A stretch of 64,000 bases of DNA from Rossellomorea sp. BNER (GTDB lineage Bacteria > Bacillota > Bacilli > Bacillales > Bacillaceae_B): positions 1-64,000 of the forward strand of contig JANAVG010000015.1 in NCBI GenBank assembly GCA_024213275.1, read 5' to 3'. The translations under genes were made by a program, and so were the position numbers. Numbering within the stretch: the first letter of the stretch is position 1; every line of letters begins with the position of its first letter. Positions 1 to 7,150 of the stretch are shown here, piece by piece. The notes beneath the pieces were generated by a model. That model did no database searches. It had not been told where the DNA came from and saw only the letters and a program-made list of their open reading frames with translations.

Positions 1-25
1 GTCTAATTGTTATTATACAAAAAAG

Positions 26-76
26 TACCCTATAGGTAGACTTTTTTAAGTGTCTATTCTATAGGGTACATATTAA
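26..76. terminator. Inverted repeat, probable intrinsic terminator
   Basis: Two arms reading GTACCCTATAG and CTATAGGGTAC are separated by about 26 nt that also pair (TAGAC with GTCTA) around a T-rich loop. A run of A/T flanks both sides, so it could work in either direction. It follows the minus-strand gene at 119-313 and the left window edge, so its other partner gene is not visible. Confidence 0.6.
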
Positions 77-118
77 AAAATAGGGTTCCTTTTTAATACG
101 CTTTTTTATAATATTTGA

Positions 119-313
119 TTAGCGGGTTATGACCAAAAGTATAATAGCAAGAAACAACGATATTCCTCCACCAATTCCCAGAACACCCGCACGTTTTTTT
201 AATATATTTTTAGGTGGATAAACTCCTGTTTTTTTCAAAGATAGTAAATAATGTGCCATGCCAAAAAATAAAATAATGCTTAAGGCGAATAAACCAAAAA
301 TAATTCCATCCAC
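119..313 (-). CDS. Small two-helix membrane protein, unknown function
   Basis: This gene encodes about 64 residues with two hydrophobic segments (roughly residues 3-22 and 42-62) joined by a short basic loop containing LKKTGVYPPKN, so it should be an integral membrane protein. I chose the GTG at 313 because GGGGTGG lies just upstream of it on the minus strand. An ATG at 337 and a TTG at 358 are possible in-frame alternatives and would add 8 to 15 residues. I do not recognise a family with certainty. It is convergent with nothing visible and divergent from yhaH. The reading frame is clean and the composition is typical for a Bacillus membrane peptide, but the function is unknown. Confidence 0.6.
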   Translation of the reverse strand: MDGIIFGLFALSIILFFGMAHYLLSLKKTGVYPPKNILKKRAGVLGIGGGISLFLAIILLVITR

Positions 314-495
314 TACTCCACCCCTTCTCCCTATCATTTTAAATCCACGAAAATTCAAATGGTTTATTACTATACTATGCGATGGAAAATAGGGATATGA
401 AAGGTCAGATTACTCATATAGTAAATAGGGTAAAAGGAATTTAAGGCGGAATGTAGAAGTTATATAATTAAGAGACTATTTAAGAGGTGAAAACG

Positions 496-864
496 ATGAA
501 TTTAAAATCCTTTGGATATGGGCTTTTGATTGGAGCAGCCATTGGAGCAGCTTCAACTTTATTCTCTACCCCTTCATCGGGAAAAGAGCTCCGGGAAAAC
601 ATGAAAGAAACAAAAGACGAATGGAAAAATGCATTTATCGACATTAAAGACAATTTGAATGATTTAAAAGCTTCATTAAAGGATTTAACAAAGGATGGAA
701 AGGAAACTGTTACACAGCTTATATCTGACATTAAAAGCACGGTTCAACAGTGGCAATCTTCCATAAGCTCCAACAAATTTCATATTCAAAATGAAATTAA
801 GGAAATTCAAAAAACGATTGAAGAACTTGAACAAAATTTAAATCAAGACGGAGAGCGAGCTTAA
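496..864 (+). CDS. yhaH: YtxH-domain protein YhaH
   Basis: This 122-residue protein has the YtxH-domain pattern: a glycine/alanine-rich N-terminal helix (GYGLLIGAAIGAASTLFSTP, residues about 6-25) followed by SGKELRE and a long charged, coiled-coil-like helix rich in Lys, Glu and Asp. Proteins of this family are small general-stress-type proteins attached to the membrane by the N-terminal helix; a biochemical role is not established. The ATG at 496 is preceded by AGAGGTGA six bases upstream and is preferred over an in-frame GTG at 487 that lies inside that ribosome binding site. In B. subtilis the homologue also lies close to scoC and yhaI. It is followed by a long nested hairpin. Confidence 0.85.
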   Translation: MNLKSFGYGLLIGAAIGAASTLFSTPSSGKELRENMKETKDEWKNAFIDIKDNLNDLKASLKDLTKDGKETVTQLISDIKSTVQQWQSSISSNKFHIQNEIKEIQKTIEELEQNLNQDGERA

Positions 865-876
865 ACAGCTATTTCA

Positions 877-1003
877 AGTGGGTAGATCAAGAAAGTGCCA
901 AAACTACTTATATCATCAAAATATAGAGGCATTTCCTAGTTTTTTTCTATATTTTAAATTATGATTATTGACACTTCCGTATTGATCACCCGCTTTTTTT
1001 TTT
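877..1003. terminator. Large nested hairpin with T-run
   Basis: The outer arms (AGTGGGTaGATCAA, AAGTG, CAA at 877-901 and the complementary TTG, CACTT, TTGATC, CCCGCT at 968-993) enclose an inner arm pair AAAATATAGA / TCTATATTTT. A run of ten T follows. This is much longer than a usual terminator for the yhaH transcript and may be a small structured element used as one. Confidence 0.65.
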
Positions 1004-1176
1004 ACATTTTTACCCCTTTCTAAAAATTTTGTCAATTTAGACCTTTATTAATTTTTACTTTATTGGCATAATAATAGTGAGTCATTTTTTCTTCTATCTG
1101 CTAATATTTTTCATTATGTACTCTAACAGAATATTTTTGTTTGATAGAAATACGGATAAAAAAGTAGGTGAATGGG

Positions 1177-1752
1177 ATGGACGAAAGGGAATTTTCAATG
1201 AAAGAAGCCATGCTATTTAGTCAAAGGATGGCGCAATTGAGTAAAGCTCTTTGGAAAGCCATTGAGAAAGATTGGCAGCAGTGGATTAAACCCTTTGATT
1301 TAAATATCAATGAGCATCATATCTTATGGATTGCGTATCATCTTAAAGGGGCTTCTATTTCTGACGTAGCAAAATTTGGGGTAATGCATGTATCAACAGC
1401 ATTTAATTTTTCTAAGAAACTAGAAGAACGAGAATTGCTTCAATTCTCAAAAAGAGAAAATGATAAACGTAACACTTACATTCAACTAACAGATAAAGGC
1501 GAAAGCATTTTATTAGAGTTGATGAAAAACTATGATCCAGAAAAACATTCAATATTCCAGGGTGTTGGTCCATTAAGAGAATTATATGGCCGTTTCCCTG
1601 AAATGATTGAAATGATGGCAGTAGTGAAGAATATATACGGAAATGACTTTATGGAAATATTCGAAAGGTCCTTCCACAATATTAAAAATGAATTTACAGA
1701 AGAGGAAGGAAAACTTCAAAAGATTAAAGAAGACGATGAAGAGCTAGCATAG
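1177..1752 (+). CDS. scoC: Transition-state MarR-type regulator ScoC (Hpr)
   Basis: The protein (191 residues) matches ScoC/Hpr closely in the part I remember, for example [25 protein letters not shown] sequence in the first third, [18 protein letters not shown] in the recognition region, and [12 protein letters not shown] in the wing. It is a MarR-family winged-helix dimer that represses extracellular protease, oligopeptide-permease and sporulation genes in the transition state in B. subtilis. The DNA-binding domain is at about residues 45-115. An ATG at 1177 is preceded by AGGTGA with 5-nt spacing; the in-frame GTG at 1168 overlaps that site. The C-terminal tail is acidic, as in the family. 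It is convergent with yhaI, 1 nt apart. Confidence 0.95.
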   Translation: MDEREFSMKEAMLFSQRMAQLSKALWKAIEKDWQQWIKPFDLNINEHHILWIAYHLKGASISDVAKFGVMHVSTAFNFSKKLEERELLQFSKRENDKRNTYIQLTDKGESILLELMKNYDPEKHSIFQGVGPLRELYGRFPEMIEMMAVVKNIYGNDFMEIFERSFHNIKNEFTEEEGKLQKIKEDDEELA

Positions 1753-1753
1753 T

Positions 1754-2083
1754 TTAAAGATTTTTGTTAAGATGTATCATTAATTCAAGATATAAGTTTT
1801 GCTTTATACAGCTTTCAATAACCTCTTTCGGTTGAAGTTTAGGGTGCAAATTTAATGTAAATTCTTGAAAAAGCGGAGCAAAAAAGACAAATCCTTCCGC
1901 TTTTTGCTCTTTTGATTTCTTGTTCAAATCTTCACATAACGAATAAAAATCTTCCACTTCTTTCTGAGATAAATCTCTCTCCATTACCAGTCGATAAAAA
2001 CTATATTCTTCTTTTCTTACGATTTCCATAAGTAGAGAATGATAATATTCTATTTTTTCGATCCTTTTTAAAAGTTCCTGCAT
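1754..2083 (-). CDS. yhaI: YhaI-like DUF1878 protein
   Basis: This 109-residue soluble protein has the DUF1878 (YhaI) features: an N-terminal helix with RIEKIEYY, a middle helix LSQKEVEDFYSLCEDL, and QKAEGFVFFAPLF. The family is small, helical and of unknown function in Bacillaceae. It lies tail to tail with scoC, only one base between the stop codons, as in the scoC-yhaI neighbourhood of B. subtilis, which supports the name. The region between the genes therefore has no room for a bidirectional terminator, so the two transcripts probably overlap. Confidence 0.8.
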   Translation of the reverse strand: MQELLKRIEKIEYYHSLLMEIVRKEEYSFYRLVMERDLSQKEVEDFYSLCEDLNKKSKEQKAEGFVFFAPLFQEFTLNLHPKLQPKEVIESCIKQNLYLELMIHLNKNL

Positions 2084-2444
2084 TCCAAAAACCCCACATT
2101 TCCTACAATTAAAGCCTTTTCCCCTATTGTACAGAGGTCAACAAGAAAAGCGCAAGCGCCTTGTTCAGACTTATATTCAGCATAAAGATAGTCAGACTCC
2201 TATCTAGCCCTGCAAGACCTTAGAAACCTAGCTCCTTGCTTTAAAAATAGTCACACCTTTTTACCCTAAAACATTCGGAAATTTTAACGTTTCTTTTATG
2301 TAAAAAAATTTCTTGTCGTCCTTAATATTTTTTTACATAAAATCTTTGTTTTTCCTATTGATTTTTTCTACACTTCATCGTAAAGTATGTAAAGCGTAAG
2401 CACATATATTGACAATTTGTCGTCTAAAACGGAGGCGATTTTTA
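2084..2444. other. Intergenic region with repeat fragment
   Basis: No gene is visible. Bases about 2148-2235 are a fragment of the AAAGCG-type dispersed repeat seen more completely at 3345-3680 and 12938-13090. A 16-bp perfect inverted repeat lies at 2294-2342 and is listed separately. The ribosome binding site of the next gene (GGAGGCG) is at 2431-2437. Confidence 0.6.
2294..2342. repeat. 16-bp perfect inverted repeat
   Basis: Left arm TTTTATGTAAAAAAAT (2294-2309) and right arm ATTTTTTTACATAAAA (2327-2342) are exactly complementary, separated by 17 nt. It lies about 100 nt upstream of the DUF3267 gene. The A-tract arms suggest either a bidirectional terminator or an operator. Confidence 0.6.
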
Positions 2445-2981
2445 ATGCATTGTTGGAAAACAATTAATCTTGATAAACAATTTGGTTTCTACAGAATCTT
2501 TTTCTTGTCTTTGTTTGTGATGATGATGGTTTTCTCTGTTATCTATGTACCTATTAATCTAATTATTTCTCAAGATTTGTATGATAGTCATTTTTATTAT
2601 TTTCTTATTGGAGCAATTATCGTCTATCCATTACACAAGCTATTACATTTGATCCCAATTTTACGTTACATGAATAAAGTCAAGTATAAAGTTAAAATGT
2701 ACTTCGGAATCTTTCCTGTCTTTTCTTTTAGAGTAGACACACCCATTCCTAAATATAGATATATTATTGCTTTATTATTTCCTTTTATCACATTAACGGT
2801 AGTGTTTTTATTCGGCTGTTTGTATTTCCCACACTATGCCCATTATTATACGATACTAATGGCTTATCATACTGGAGTTTGTGCGATCGACTTTATTTAT
2901 GCGAAAAGTCTCATGTATTCTCCTCGTCATGCAATGATTGAAGAAAACGAAGATGGTTATGAAATATTAATTTATCAATAA
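2445..2981 (+). CDS. DUF3267-family membrane protein with degenerate metal motif
   Basis: The product (178 residues) has four or five hydrophobic segments (about residues 18-42, 52-75, 112-135 and 138-158) and resembles the DUF3267 family of putative zinc-dependent membrane peptidases. Those usually carry an HExxH-like motif; here the corresponding place reads PLHKLLHLIP, so the glutamate is replaced by lysine while both histidines remain. The real start is the ATG at 2445, preceded by GGAGGCG; an upstream TTG at 2409 opens the same frame without a ribosome binding site. A clear terminator follows directly. Catalytic activity is doubtful; a structural or regulatory role is my inference. Confidence 0.65.
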   Translation: MHCWKTINLDKQFGFYRIFFLSLFVMMMVFSVIYVPINLIISQDLYDSHFYYFLIGAIIVYPLHKLLHLIPILRYMNKVKYKVKMYFGIFPVFSFRVDTPIPKYRYIIALLFPFITLTVVFLFGCLYFPHYAHYYTILMAYHTGVCAIDFIYAKSLMYSPRHAMIEENEDGYEILIYQ

Positions 2982-3020
2982 GGGGGAACCACTTTTCAGG
3001 TCTCCCCTTTTTGTTTTTTT
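2981..3020 (+). terminator. Intrinsic terminator after the DUF3267 gene
   Basis: AAGGGGGAACC and GGTCTCCCCTT form a stem with loop ACTTTTCA, followed by a T-rich run. It starts at the stop codon of the preceding gene. Confidence 0.8.
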
Positions 3021-3160
3021 GATTTTTCCAATAGGGTTACACTACACCTCAAAATCATAAAAATACCTTACCAACTGATATTCGTAATACTTCGCTCTAC
3101 CATTTTTCAGGGAAATTTGATATTGTATAGCATATAGGAGAGATATAGGGAGGGGAAAAT

Positions 3161-3340
3161 ATGATCTCCACATTTGTCATATTTGCATTATTTATTCTTT
3201 ATTTTATCAATAGAATGACCAATACATTATGTCTACAGAAAGAGATACCAGAAGAAAAACAACCAAAAGTATTTAGAACGATTAACATCCTCATCACCAT
3301 ACTGTTAATCTCATCTTATGTGGAGGTTCTTTATACATAA
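3161..3340 (+). CDS. Small two-helix membrane protein, unknown
   Basis: A 59-residue frame starts at ATG 3161 behind a strong ribosome binding site (AGGGAGGGG, spacing about 6). The predicted protein begins MISTFVIFALFILYF and ends with a second hydrophobic segment (INILITILLISS), with a charged loop QKEIPEEKQPK between them. It is therefore likely a small membrane protein with two helices. I do not recognise the family. It lies between the DUF3267 gene and a dispersed repeat, with no terminator before it other than that of its neighbour. Confidence 0.65.
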   Translation: MISTFVIFALFILYFINRMTNTLCLQKEIPEEKQPKVFRTINILITILLISSYVEVLYT

Positions 3341-3680
3341 GAAGAAAAGCGGAGCCGACTGTTATGGGGCGACAAGCATAAGGCGAGTCACCAAGGAAGG
3401 GCGATTTTCCCCTTCCTTGGTGGCTTGACTTATGTCTCGAGCCCCAAGGAGGCGGAGCTAGACAAAGAAAAGCGGAGCCTACTCATACTAAGGATGAAAG
3501 GCTAAAATCGCCACGTCATGTGCCAGCGCCTTTTCTGACCCATATTGTATGTGCCGGGCATAGCTTAAGATGTGCACTAGTGGAAGGTATATCTTCTCCC
3601 TTCCTTCAGGGCATTACTTTTGTTTCGAGGCGACTCTCAGTGGGTTTATAAAAGACAGAACAAAAGACGCTGGAGCCAAA
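3341..3680. repeat. Dispersed AAAGCGGAGCC-type repeat, two adjoining units
   Basis: Two units start with AAAAGCGGAGCC (3345 and about 3469). The first holds an inverted pair ACCAAGGAAGG and CCTTCCTTGGT around 3391-3421, then GGCTTGACTTATGTC. The second unit repeats CTTCC-type arms and TTTGTTTCGAGG. The same sequence family recurs at 12938-13090 and, in fragments, at 2148-2235. No gene is visible here. Confidence 0.75.
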
Positions 3681-3730
3681 TTTGGATAAATTTAATTTCA
3701 AAATTACTTTATAATTTCCTATAAAACAAA

Positions 3731-3766
3731 AAAGGGATGACATCGATCAATGTCATCCCTTTTTTT
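3731..3766. terminator. Strong bidirectional terminator
   Basis: GGGATGACAT and ATGTCATCCC pair around a 6-nt loop, with A and T runs outside. It lies just downstream of the minus-strand YjcZ-like gene at 3781-3867. Confidence 0.85.
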
Positions 3767-3780
3767 ACGGTCTTTAGGTA

Positions 3781-3867
3781 TTAATAAACCCAAGATGCCC
3801 CAATGATGATTAACAAAATAAAAAGAACTACGATTAACGCAAATCCTCCGCCGTATGCTCCAGACAT
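3781..3867 (-). CDS. YjcZ-like sporulation microprotein, copy 1
   Basis: A 28-residue peptide starts MSGAYGGGFALIVVLF and ends with hydrophobic residues and GASWVY. It has the pattern of the YjcZ family of very short sporulation-associated membrane peptides: a glycine-rich start, FALIVVLFILLIII helix, and a small C-terminal tail. A ribosome binding site (GGAGGAAGCG on the minus strand) precedes the ATG. It is the last of three tandem copies and is followed by a strong terminator at 3731-3766. Function is inferred from family naming only; such peptides are usually made in the forespore or mother cell. Confidence 0.85.
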   Translation of the reverse strand: MSGAYGGGFALIVVLFILLIIIGASWVY

Positions 3868-3888
3868 GTACGCTTCCTCCTTTCTATT

Positions 3889-3925
3889 AGGAGAGCATAA
3901 GGTAACTTTGTTCCCTTATGCTCCT
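3889..3925. terminator. Hairpin between YjcZ-like copies 1 and 2
   Basis: AGGAGAGCATAAGG and CCTTATGCTCCT pair with one unpaired base around an 11-nt loop. It lies just upstream of the copy 1 ribosome binding site and may end part of the copy 2 transcripts. Confidence 0.55.
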
Positions 3926-3938
3926 GTTTGAGGCTGGA

Positions 3939-4022
3939 TTATAGCCAAGCTGCACCTACAATGATTAACAAGATGAACAACACTACGATTAACGCAAATC
4001 CTCCGCCGTAAGCATTACCCAT
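3939..4022 (-). CDS. YjcZ-like sporulation microprotein, copy 2
   Basis: This 27-residue peptide starts MGNAYGGGFALIVVLF and ends IVGAAWL. It shares AYGGGFALIVVLFILLII with copy 1, so the two arose by duplication. GGAGGT lies 8 nt upstream of the ATG. It is the middle member of the tandem set and is followed by a hairpin at 3889-3925. It is predicted to be one membrane helix with a glycine-rich N-terminus; the biochemical role is unknown. Confidence 0.85.
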   Translation of the reverse strand: MGNAYGGGFALIVVLFILLIIVGAAWL

Positions 4023-4114
4023 AACATTCCACCTCCTTTAAAGAAGCGCTAATGTATCCTATTCATATTCAATGACTTTCGTTTAGGCATTTGTCATACT
4101 TAAGTTAATTTTTC

Positions 4115-4201
4115 TTAGCACAGATATGCTGCACCAACGATTATTAACAAGATGAACAGCACCACAATTAAGGCAAATCCAGAATTGTACCCACAGCTCA
4201 T
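4115..4201 (-). CDS. YjcZ-like sporulation microprotein, copy 3
   Basis: This 28-residue peptide starts MSCGYNSGFALIVVLF and ends IVGAAYLC. It is the most divergent of the three: the glycine triplet is replaced by NSG and there are cysteines near both ends (residues 3 and 28), which the other copies lack. AAAGGAGGT precedes the ATG. It is the first gene of the tandem set and is divergent from prsA. The two cysteines could allow crosslinking into a coat or membrane assembly, which is only an inference. Confidence 0.85.
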   Translation of the reverse strand: MSCGYNSGFALIVVLFILLIIVGAAYLC

Positions 4202-4386
4202 TTATAAAACCTCCTTTTTTTCCTTCGGTTTATCATATGTAAGGGCGAAAGAATTGGGTGTAGCAAATGCCCATTTTTGGTAAACTATATAGGATTTTTA
4301 TTTTTTTCCATTTAAAAATGTGTTATAGTATGGTTTGTAGATTTAGACAAGCCTTCTAACAATATAAATAGTAGGAGTTGTTCAGC

Positions 4387-5376
4387 ATGAAAAAATGGAT
4401 TATTTCCGTTACGCTAGCAACAAGCGTGATCGGACTAGCTGGTTGTAATAGTAATGGCGGTGGAAATGAAAATGTCGTTGCTGAAACAGGGGCCGGCAAT
4501 ATTACAAAAGATGAACTTTACAGTGCCATGAAAGAAAAATTCACCCCTCAAATGGAACAAGCACTTCAAGAATTGGTGTACACAAAAGTTCTCTCTGAAA
4601 ACTTTAAAGTGTCAAAAGATGAAGTGGATGAAAAGTTTAAAGAGGCAAAAGATCAGCTCGGACCACAGTTTGAGATGTTTTTGTCCCAATATAACTTAGA
4701 TGAGAAGTCCTTTAAAGAATACTTAAAGCTTCAACTATTACAAGAAAAAGCAGCTACAGCGGACGTAAAGATTTCTGAAGATGAATTAAAAAAGTATTAT
4801 GAGAGCTGGAAGCCTGAAATTGAAGTTCGTCATATATTAGTGGATGATGAAAAAACGGCGAAAGAAGTAAAACAAAAGCTTAGTGAAGGGGCAAAATTTG
4901 AGGAACTTGCAACGGAATACTCGAAAGACCCTGGATCAGCTGAAAATGGCGGAAGCCTTGGTTGGGTTGATAATCAAGGGCGTCAAAATTTCGTACCAGA
5001 ATTCTCAAAAGCACTAGATACCCTTAAAAAAGGCGAAGTGAGTGAACCGATAAAAACAGAATACGGTTTTCACATTATCGAAGTTACAGATACAAAAGAA
5101 AAGAAATCCTTTGATAAAATGAAAAAAGAACTTGAAAAAGAATTAAAGCTTGCAGAAGTTACTCCAGAAAAAATTCAAAAAACGATGAAAGAACAAATTG
5201 AAAAAGCTGATTTAGATATTAAGGATAAAGATTTAGAAAAAGCATTCGATCAAGTCTTGAATCCACCTGAAACACCAGCAGTTCCTGGAGAAGGAGAAAC
5301 TCCAGCTCCAACCGATGAAGAACAGCCTAAGGATGAAGCAACTGATCAACAATCTAAAGAAAAAACTGAAGAATGA
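4387..5376 (+). CDS. prsA: Foldase lipoprotein PrsA
   Basis: The 329-residue product is a PrsA parvulin-type peptidyl-prolyl isomerase that helps secreted proteins fold outside the membrane. It has a lipoprotein signal peptide with lipobox LAGC (Cys 20), an N-terminal chaperone region, a parvulin domain at about residues 145-233 (VRHILV, SKDPGSAENGGSLGWV, YGFHIIEV), and an acidic, proline-rich C-terminal tail (from about residue 285) longer than in B. subtilis PrsA. The ATG at 4387 has AGGAG nine bases upstream; the TTG at 4378 is not needed. It stands alone between the YjcZ array and yhaL and ends in its own terminator. In B. subtilis it is essential and also flanked by yhaL and yhaM. Confidence 0.97.
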   Translation: MKKWIISVTLATSVIGLAGCNSNGGGNENVVAETGAGNITKDELYSAMKEKFTPQMEQALQELVYTKVLSENFKVSKDEVDEKFKEAKDQLGPQFEMFLSQYNLDEKSFKEYLKLQLLQEKAATADVKISEDELKKYYESWKPEIEVRHILVDDEKTAKEVKQKLSEGAKFEELATEYSKDPGSAENGGSLGWVDNQGRQNFVPEFSKALDTLKKGEVSEPIKTEYGFHIIEVTDTKEKKSFDKMKKELEKELKLAEVTPEKIQKTMKEQIEKADLDIKDKDLEKAFDQVLNPPETPAVPGEGETPAPTDEEQPKDEATDQQSKEKTEE

Positions 5377-5385
5377 TTTGTAATG

Positions 5386-5418
5386 AAAGGAGAGGCTCTT
5401 GTGGGGCCACTCCTTTTT
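5386..5418 (+). terminator. Intrinsic terminator of prsA
   Basis: AAAGGAG-AGGCTC pairs with GGGCCA-CTCCTTT and a T run follows. It starts ten bases after the prsA stop codon. Confidence 0.85.
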
Positions 5419-5441
5419 ATATTTATTAAATGTATGTTTTA

Positions 5442-5618
5442 TTAAGAAATCCCTCTACGACGTTCTCTTTCGTCTTCAATCCGTTTTATATATACTTCTC
5501 CCTCTTTTTCTATCCATTCATTTTCTGTTTCTCGCTCTTCCTTCGCTGTTCTAAGTGTCATAAAAGCACTGACAAAAATCCCTGCTACAATGAAATACAT
5601 CCAAATAGGCAATGTCAT
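5442..5618 (-). CDS. yhaL: Sporulation protein YhaL
   Basis: This 58-residue frame is too short for ordinary ORF thresholds but is well supported. It begins MTLPIWMYFIVAGIFVSAF, one N-terminal membrane helix, then a strongly charged helix (TAKEERETENEWIEKEG, RIEDERERRR). This is the layout of YhaL, a small membrane protein linked to sporulation in B. subtilis, and its position between prsA and yhaM is the same there. A ribosome binding site AGGAGGG precedes the ATG with about 10-nt spacing. The plus-strand frame over the same bases is a shadow. Confidence 0.85.
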   Translation of the reverse strand: MTLPIWMYFIVAGIFVSAFMTLRTAKEERETENEWIEKEGEVYIKRIEDERERRRGIS

Positions 5619-5675
5619 TTATTCATTTCCCTCCTAAGCCTGTCCTTTTAACACAATATATGATTTGCTCATAAA

Positions 5676-5706
5676 AAAAATGACTTTTTAAATCAAAGTC
5701 ATTTTC
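5676..5706. terminator. Hairpin between yhaL and yhaM
   Basis: AAAATGACTTT and CAAAGTCATTTT form a perfect stem around a short A/T loop. It lies just after the yhaM stop on the minus strand. Confidence 0.75.
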
Positions 5707-5713
5707 TTTAATA

Positions 5714-6655
5714 CTATTTATGAAAAGTCGGTTTATAAAATGAACGATTATCCAATGCAAATACTCTTTCAGTAAACTCACCAGGATTCGCGCGATCTAA
5801 TGCACGATCTAACATATTCATTTTCGCATCTAAATTATCAATATAGTGAAGGATTTCTGCTTCTTTAATCATTGGAGGCTTAGGACTTCCCCATTCTGCT
5901 TTTCCATGATGACTAAGCACTAGATGTTGGAGAACCATCACTTCTTCTCCTTTTATATCTAATTCTTCAGCCGCTTTTCCTATTTCATTCACCATAATGG
6001 TTATATGCCCTAAAAGGTTCCCTTCTACTGTATAGGTTGTGGAAACAGGACCTGATAATTCAATGACTTTTCCTAGATCATGTAGAATGACACCTGAATA
6101 TAATAAATCCTTGTCTAATGATGGATATAAGCCTGCAATCACCTTTGAAAGATCCAGCATAGAAACAACATGATAGGCAAGTCCTGAAATAAATTCATGA
6201 TGATTCTTGGTGGCTGCAGGGTATTCTAGAAAAGCTTGTTGGTATTTTTTAATTAAATGCCTTGTAATACGTTGGATATTAGGGTTTTTCATCTCAAAAA
6301 TATACTGAGTAATCTTACTTGTAATTTCATCGGTGCTTATAGGAGCGGTTTCTAGAAAATCTGAAACTTTTACACTATCAGATGTTGAAGTTGGACGAAT
6401 TTGTCTAATTTTCAGCTGTGATTTTCCACGGTAGCTTTGCACATCACCTGACACCTTTACAATCGCTTGGGGAATGTATTGTTTTTCATCAATTTCTGAC
6501 GAATCCCATAACTTCGCTTCCATTTCCCCACTTTTATCCTGAAGAATTAGTGTTAAAAAGGGTTTACCTGTATTTGTTATTCCTTTAGTGGCATTCTTAA
6601 TAAGTAGATATAAATCAATTGTGTCTCCAACCGCGAAATGAGTGATTCCTTTCAT
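5714..6655 (-). CDS. yhaM: 3'-5' exoribonuclease YhaM
   Basis: The 313-residue protein has the YhaM layout: an N-terminal OB-fold (about residues 8-90, with [20 protein letters not shown]) that binds single-stranded nucleic acid, and an HD-domain nuclease (residues about 150-290). The metal ligands are visible as [11 protein letters not shown] (152-162) and HDLGK (192-196), with a further His pair in [10 protein letters not shown]. YhaM degrades single-stranded RNA and DNA from the 3' end in a metal-dependent manner. The ATG is preceded by GGAGG. In B. subtilis yhaM is followed by the yhaN-yhaO pair; here an MFS gene lies between. Confidence 0.95.
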   Translation of the reverse strand: MKGITHFAVGDTIDLYLLIKNATKGITNTGKPFLTLILQDKSGEMEAKLWDSSEIDEKQYIPQAIVKVSGDVQSYRGKSQLKIRQIRPTSTSDSVKVSDFLETAPISTDEITSKITQYIFEMKNPNIQRITRHLIKKYQQAFLEYPAATKNHHEFISGLAYHVVSMLDLSKVIAGLYPSLDKDLLYSGVILHDLGKVIELSGPVSTTYTVEGNLLGHITIMVNEIGKAAEELDIKGEEVMVLQHLVLSHHGKAEWGSPKPPMIKEAEILHYIDNLDAKMNMLDRALDRANPGEFTERVFALDNRSFYKPTFHK

Positions 6656-7150
6656 CGTTATTCCTCCGTGTTTTTTTCTTTTGGCTGTTTTAATAAAATT
6701 AGTTGCTATTTTTCAAAATAGAGTAGTGGTTGATGGTTGATTACAGCGAAAAGTTGCTCGCTTTCCGCAGGAGTCTCGTACCTTCCGCTCTTATCAATTT
6801 CTTTATCGATGGTTTGCTTTCGCAAAATTCTATTTATAAACAACAATCTTATAGAAAAGAGCCTTTCTTTTTTGTCAGTATACCATATCACCCTAGCAAA
6901 TTCCTAAATAGGCAATATTGTAATTTTGAAGCTAAATAGATAAGGCTGATCTGTAATATCATATAGGTAAAGGGGTCACGATAATGACCAAAAAGGGCAG
7001 TTCCAATATGATCCGGAATTACATCGTTTTAATAGATAGAAGTAATATCGAGGGTTACTTCTATACATTTAAGCTATGGCTGACGATACATCATTTTTTG
7101 GACAGCCCCCATAATCTTTGATTTTACTCCTATCACTATTCTTATTGATA
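6656..7150. other. Intergenic region with decayed repeats
   Basis: No gene is supported; short frames on both strands have no ribosome binding site. Bases about 6735-6785 contain GCTCGCTTTCCGCAGGAGTCTCG, a reverse-oriented remnant of the repeat at 19065-19195. Bases 6970-7115 hold a decayed hairpin element (GGGCAGTTCC, GATCCGG, TTTTTGGACAGCCCCC). A 10-bp perfect hairpin, ATAGAAGTAA with TTACTTCTAT, lies at 7036-7064. Confidence 0.6.

Noticed and set aside
5430..5651. 73-codon plus-strand frame after prsA
   Set aside because: It overlaps yhaL on the other strand, has no ribosome binding site and gives a Phe/Ser/Cys-rich sequence typical of an antisense shadow.
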